Positions 60,000 through 64,000 of a stretch of 64,000 nucleotides of DNA are shown piece after piece (within the stretch, counting starts at the first letter, position 1; every line of letters begins with the position of its first letter). The position numbers were made by a program, and so were the translations under genes. The notes below the pieces were generated by a model that was given only the letters and a program-made list of their open reading frames with translations, searched no databases and was not told where the DNA came from. Origin of the DNA: Pyrrhosoma nymphula (lineage: Eukaryota > Arthropoda > Insecta > Odonata > Coenagrionidae); the NCBI GenBank assembly GCA_963573305.1, contig OY754329.1, positions 62,431,084-62,495,083 of the forward strand, written 5' to 3'.

Positions 60000-61290
60000 C
60001 AGTGTGTCCTCGTTTAACACTGTCCCGTTTAACGTTGTCCAACAATTAAAAACCTTAATCGTTCAATGTCGTCAGTGCTTCACGACAACGTTGTTCAAAT
60101 TATGCGCAACCAAAAAAAATTAATAACGAATAGGACTTTGGTGCATCTGATGCGTAATTTCCATTCGGTGGAAAAGTTTGGCGTTACTCTCCATAGCGTG
60201 TGTAAAAGATTCACCTGAGCGAATAATTATTGTGTTATTTGTTTTGTATGTTTTATTTGCTTATTTAATCTTATTATTTACTACGCTGTTATTGGGGGGC
60301 AATGCATCTGGTGATTTAAAACTCAAACCAATGCTAGTGTGCCATTCTGAATGGTAGATCCAAGGGCAGATATCTACGTCAAAAAATACCTGAAAAATCC
60401 CATGCTGCCGTAAGGTAGAATTGGCGGTAGAAAAAGTTGATTCACTGCTGTTTGAGGTGAATCGAAAACCTGTTTTTCGTGTTGAATTAGTGTGTAAGAG
60501 GAAGTTTTCTAAATCCTCCATGATGCAGTTAATTGTCGAGGGTGATACTGTTCCTGAAAAATTGTTACGAAATGACGAAAATTTTGTACACAGCACCGAG
60601 CTTCCCTCCTTCACTCACTATTTCCTACGTCTTCGCCATCGCAGCAAGCAAAATTTTTGCCCTTCACTGCGTTCGCATGCGCACGTAGTGAAGGACAAAA
60701 ATTTCTATATACACAGAGGGAAATCTGGTGCTTATTGTTTTAAAAATGCCTTTTAAGTTTGTTTCATCTAAGATATGAAGCTCTCTGACTAGTGGTGCCA
60801 TCCGTTCGGCTGCCCGCGTAACTAAAATATGCCGTAAATCGGCGGAGGATGACGCAAAGTAGTCCATAAAAACACATCAATTTTTAAGGAAATGGGCAAT
60901 TTTTGTGAATTATTCTATTGATAATGTCTTTCAATCAGGTCCCCTGTATTTTTAAATATCAACATTAAGTTCCTGTCACCTGTAGTTTTCGTGCCGCCAG
61001 GATAGAGAATAATTCCAAAATTTCTTTCGTGAGTGAAAATATCTAAGTTTGACCATTAAAATGTTTTAGAAATTTTGTTTGATCTCTTCATTCAATAATG
61101 CCATATATCCAACCTTTCATTGCTGTGCTGTGTGGATATCGTTACTGTTATGAAATGAAGAATTAGTAAGTTTGAAACTGATTTTAATTTTTTACACTGT
61201 TTCTTATGGAATATATTGCATCGTTTAACGTTGCTTCGCTAAACGTAGTTTTTCAGGAACGAGTTAACAACATTAAACAAGGACACACTG
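60000..61290. mobile_element. pogo/Tigger-like non-autonomous element
   Basis: The left end is CAGTGTGTCCTCGTTTAACA, preceded by TA. The complement of the right end is CAGTGTGTCCTTGTTTAATG. Further GTTTAACGTTG-like words lie inside both ends. The CAGTG start and TA at the left flank fit the pogo/Tigger group, but TA is not preserved on the right. The interior has a 111-codon open frame (60421..60756) that I could not relate to any transposase, and a strong hairpin at 60651..60704. It probably lies in an upstream intron of importin-7. Confidence 0.65.
60651..60704. repeat. inverted repeat with 21-bp arms
   Basis: Arm 60651..60671 pairs with 60684..60704 with two mismatches. The 12-base loop contains the palindrome CGCATGCG. 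It lies inside the Tigger-like element. Confidence 0.85.
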
Positions 61291-61944
61291 GGTCATTCCA
61301 TTTTAAATCAACAAATGGTTGTTGCCTCACCATCTCAGATTTCAATGAAATTTGGCATGTGGGTCGTGCCTACCCTTGTGACCCAGAATACGTTGACTAA
61401 ATCAACAGAAAAATGTTTGCCCCTGAGATATAGGCAAATGTACATCACTCTGATTCTTAGAAAATGTCTTTCTATGCCCTATTTGTGCAAGCCCCAGTAA
61501 AATTATTTTCATTAGCACAAATATAAAAAGGTATCACTGGAAAGGTAAAAAAACTGTACTTGATACTATTGATGTTGAACGTCGGCTTTGTGCAATTTTA
61601 AATGCTTCAACTGCTCCAAGTCAAAGTTAAAAATGTTGTTTTTTTATGTAACTTTGGGCAATAAATAAACCCAGAAGGACTTCAAGTAACAGGCTATGTT
61701 TTCTCATCTTAATATTTACGTGCCTGTAGTACATGATTAAAAAATAAAATATCGATTTTAACCAACCATCACCGAGGAAATATCCCATGAACCTGAGAAA
61801 TTTGGCAAAAACTGGTTTTTGGGAGTTGAAAAAATCCATGTGGCACAAGTTTTAAAAATCAGGTGAGTACTGATTTAGCAAGTTCTTAACATGTTCTTTC
61901 AAGAAAAAAAAGAAATGAGCTGTGTTTTTCAGGGATTGGAGAGA
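61291..61944. other. no gene recognised
   Basis: AT-rich sequence. No conserved reading frame or repeat was recognised here. Confidence 0.6.
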
Positions 61945-62110
61945 TATAGGGATTGGAATTTGTGTAAAATACAGCGTTCAAGAGCAATAAGCAATAGAGA
62001 ATAAGCAAGAAAGCAAGAGCAATAAGCAGTAGAGAGTGACAGGTCTGAATAATGCAGATATTGAAGGTATGGCTCTCGAATGCTGTATTTTACAAAATTC
62101 CAATCCCTAA
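61945..62110. repeat. inverted repeat, about 40-bp arms, with an internal direct repeat
   Basis: Arm 61945..61985 (TAGGGATTGGAATTT, then AAAATACAGC) is the near-complement of 62072..62110 (GCTGTATTTTAC, then AATTCCAATCCCTA). Between the arms, AGAGCAATAAGCAATAGAG at 61981 recurs with one change at 62016, a period of 35. It may be a small MITE or a hairpin-forming transcript. Confidence 0.85.
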
Positions 62111-62383
62111 ATCTATATATAATCTAATTCCTATAAGAGCATCTTATGTGTGAAGTGGAATTGTCAACAAAGGGCGTAGTTCATACTGTGAAAAGTCTCT
62201 ATTTCCAACTGCATTAACCATTCGATAACAAAACTTGCAAGACGTAGGTAGGGAAGTTTCTGCAGTGACCATGCCCACTAATGCTCAAGCAAAAAATAAC
62301 TAATAAAACCAAGCAGGAGACAGTGAAGAAACACCATTAGGGTGCTCGAGTTAGCACTTTACACGTCCTCAGTGTTCTTTTTA

Positions 62384-62710
62384 CAGTAGATCTCCAATTA
62401 TCCGGATCAATCAGGACCGGACCCAATCTAGATAATCAAATATCCGGACAAATGGATAACTAACTCACATAAAAGGTAATTTCTTTGGAAACTTCTTAAC
62501 GTATTCACTTCAGATTAATCTAAGAATGCTAAAGAAACATATGTGCTGTAACCAATAACGGTAAAAAAACTATTAAAATTACAATACAAGTTTCGAATGG
62601 CCTATTGCTGTGACTATAAAAAGTCAATTTGCGAGAATTGTTTCCCCTAAAAGCGATCCGGATAATTGACGATCCAGATAGTTGGAGTTCGGATAACTGG
62701 TGTTTTACTG
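62384..62710. mobile_element. Tigger-like MITE (327 bp)
   Basis: The left end is CAGTAGATCTCCAATTATCC, preceded by TA. The complement of the right end is CAGTAAAACACCAGTTATCC. TTATCCGGAT-type words recur inside both ends. The start motif and TA flank fit pogo/Tigger elements, though the right flank reads TC rather than TA. There is no coding inside. Confidence 0.7.
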
Positions 62711-63172
62711 TCCATGTTTCGTGTTCTATTAGTCTTTGTCTGGATTCCTCTAAGAAGGTTGTGAGTGCCTAAGTAAATACCAACCCCGATAACTCTCCCA
62801 GCCCCAAAGAATCAGGTCAGCTGGGAAAAAGGCTTTGAGTGAAGGTTCTCCCCTCTGCTCTTATCTCTATTGTTATTCAGCTATTCAATCTCCAAGGGAT
62901 GCCCTTGACTGGGAGAACCATATCAATGCTGCTGGTTCGGCAAGAGGAGAAGGAAGATCTTCGGAAGTGTAAGACAGGAGTCAGCGATGCACACAGAAAT
63001 TATTATTCGTAAATAGCTATTTTCAACTTTCTTGCACAATGCCTCAATTATTTATCATTTGTAATGCATAGGAAGTTTTTGAATTGCTCTAAATCAATCT
63101 AAATACACAAGTAATAGATGAGTGGATTTGAAATCCGCTCTTTTACTGTGATGCAGCACATAATGCCACCTA
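62711..63172. other. no gene recognised
   Basis: The complement was read for importin-7 exons and none was found. Confidence 0.6.
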
Positions 63173-64000
63173 CAGTAGAACCTCTTTTATACCAACCTTA
63201 ATTTACGAAATGACACCAATTTACGAATCATTCCGCTGGTCCCGATCTTTGTATATAGGAAACCCATGTAAAATTACCTCCGTTTTACGAAACCTCCATT
63301 TTATTGATTTACGAAGTGAGAAGCTGGTCCCAAGTAGTGACTGACCCCTGTTTTACGAAGTATTTGAAATGGTTTTGTCACACTGAACTCAATACATTAT
63401 ATTGAGTTCAGTGTTTTGTCTTTAATGTATCACTCAATGTGTGCATTTCAAATTCAAGAAATTGTAGAAAAGGTATCAAATAACCTTAACAGCATTTTAA
63501 AATTTAATGCACGTGGCCTCAATGCATATTTTTGGGTGTTCGTTGTTTTTTTGTCCAGCAATATCTTCGGACGATTGGTAAGTTCCATTTCTTTTCCATC
63601 ATTTAGTGCATTGCAAATAACTAACTTGTTGTCACAAAAGATCCATATTTTCTCTGGAATTATTTAAAATTAGCAGTAAGATAGCCGCCGCAACCCCATC
63701 TCAGAACTTTGGTAAATATTATTGAAGGTATTTCAAACAACAAGTTTTCCTCAAATAAGGTATTTCCTAGTCTTTTAACTGAAATATACTCGGTGAATTG
63801 GAACTTTGTTTTGAAATTTCTTTGTTAGAACTGGCTTTCCCATGTTAAAATGACTTCTTTCAACACAAATTCGACAAGCACTAAACATATCCCCTGCGCT
63901 AATTAATGCTTAACTGCAAATGCTTAAAATACTCCACTGGGTGAATTTATTTACTTATGCCCCTTATTACGATATCTACCAACTTGAAGCTACAAGAACT
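63173..64000 (+). mobile_element. left end of another Tigger-like element, open at the window edge
   Basis: The sequence CAGTAGAACCTCTTTTATAC, preceded by TA, is a typical pogo/Tigger left terminus. It is followed by repeated TTTACGAA words. No matching right end was found before 64000. An 83-codon frame at 63416..63667 has no recognised homology, so the extent to the right is a guess. Confidence 0.45.
63380..63414. repeat. perfect 15-bp inverted repeat
   Basis: ACACTGAACTCAATA and its exact complement flank a 5-base loop (CATTA). Confidence 0.95.

Noticed and set aside
60421..60756. Host gene exon (111-codon frame)
   Set aside because: It lies between Tigger-like inverted ends, overlaps a hairpin and has an equally open frame on the other strand.
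59480..64000. Further upstream importin-7 exons
   Set aside because: I read the minus strand for the acidic and conserved segments expected before the WYQ exon and found none. They probably lie beyond the window.

Overview
This is a gene-poor, AT-rich eukaryotic window, most likely from an arthropod and probably an insect. It has no bacterial-type operons or dense coding. Its recognisable content is one split protein-coding gene and many decayed transposable elements: RTE-type LINEs with GAT-repeat tails, hAT elements with 8-bp target duplications, a mariner, pogo/Tigger/Jerky-like elements and tRNA-derived SINEs. I cannot name the species from sequence alone.

The only host gene I can support is importin-7 (moleskin in Drosophila). 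The last two coding exons of this beta-karyopherin lie on the minus strand at 59374..59231 and 56536..56469. Both splice sites are canonical, the phases match, and the last exon ends in a TAG stop. The rest of the gene must lie beyond position 64000. A 60-bp tandem duplication covers the acceptor of the penultimate exon and creates a second identical acceptor exactly 20 codons upstream in an open frame. This is the most interesting gene-level observation in the window.

Layout. Bases 1-13.6 kb are mostly featureless, with a GC/purine-rich patch at 4.35-4.87 kb and decayed SINEs. Bases 13.68-16.87 kb hold a 3.2-kb hAT element with a perfect 8-bp target duplication; inside it are an identical 94-bp duplication, a three-copy internal repeat and a nested LINE tail. 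Bases 16.9-25 kb hold a degraded mariner and dispersed repeats. Bases 25.8-31.7 kb hold a long hairpin, a LINE tail interrupted by another LINE with a 14-bp target duplication, more LINE tails and a three-unit diverged tandem repeat. Bases 31.7-40 kb are almost empty. Bases 40.08-41.05 kb are a CpG-rich island that could be a promoter or 5' UTR. Bases 41.9-49.2 kb hold LINE tails, a SINE and the longest LINE copy (APE endonuclease plus reverse transcriptase, with premature stops), itself interrupted by a different LINE 3' end. Bases 49.6-55 kb hold hAT-type elements. Bases 56.4-64 kb are the 3' part of importin-7, whose introns carry Jerky/Tigger-like remnants.

Nothing here resembles a multi-gene defence or metabolic system. 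The interest lies in nested element history, several strong hairpins and the splice-site duplication. All homology calls come from reading translations and motifs by eye. No searches were run.
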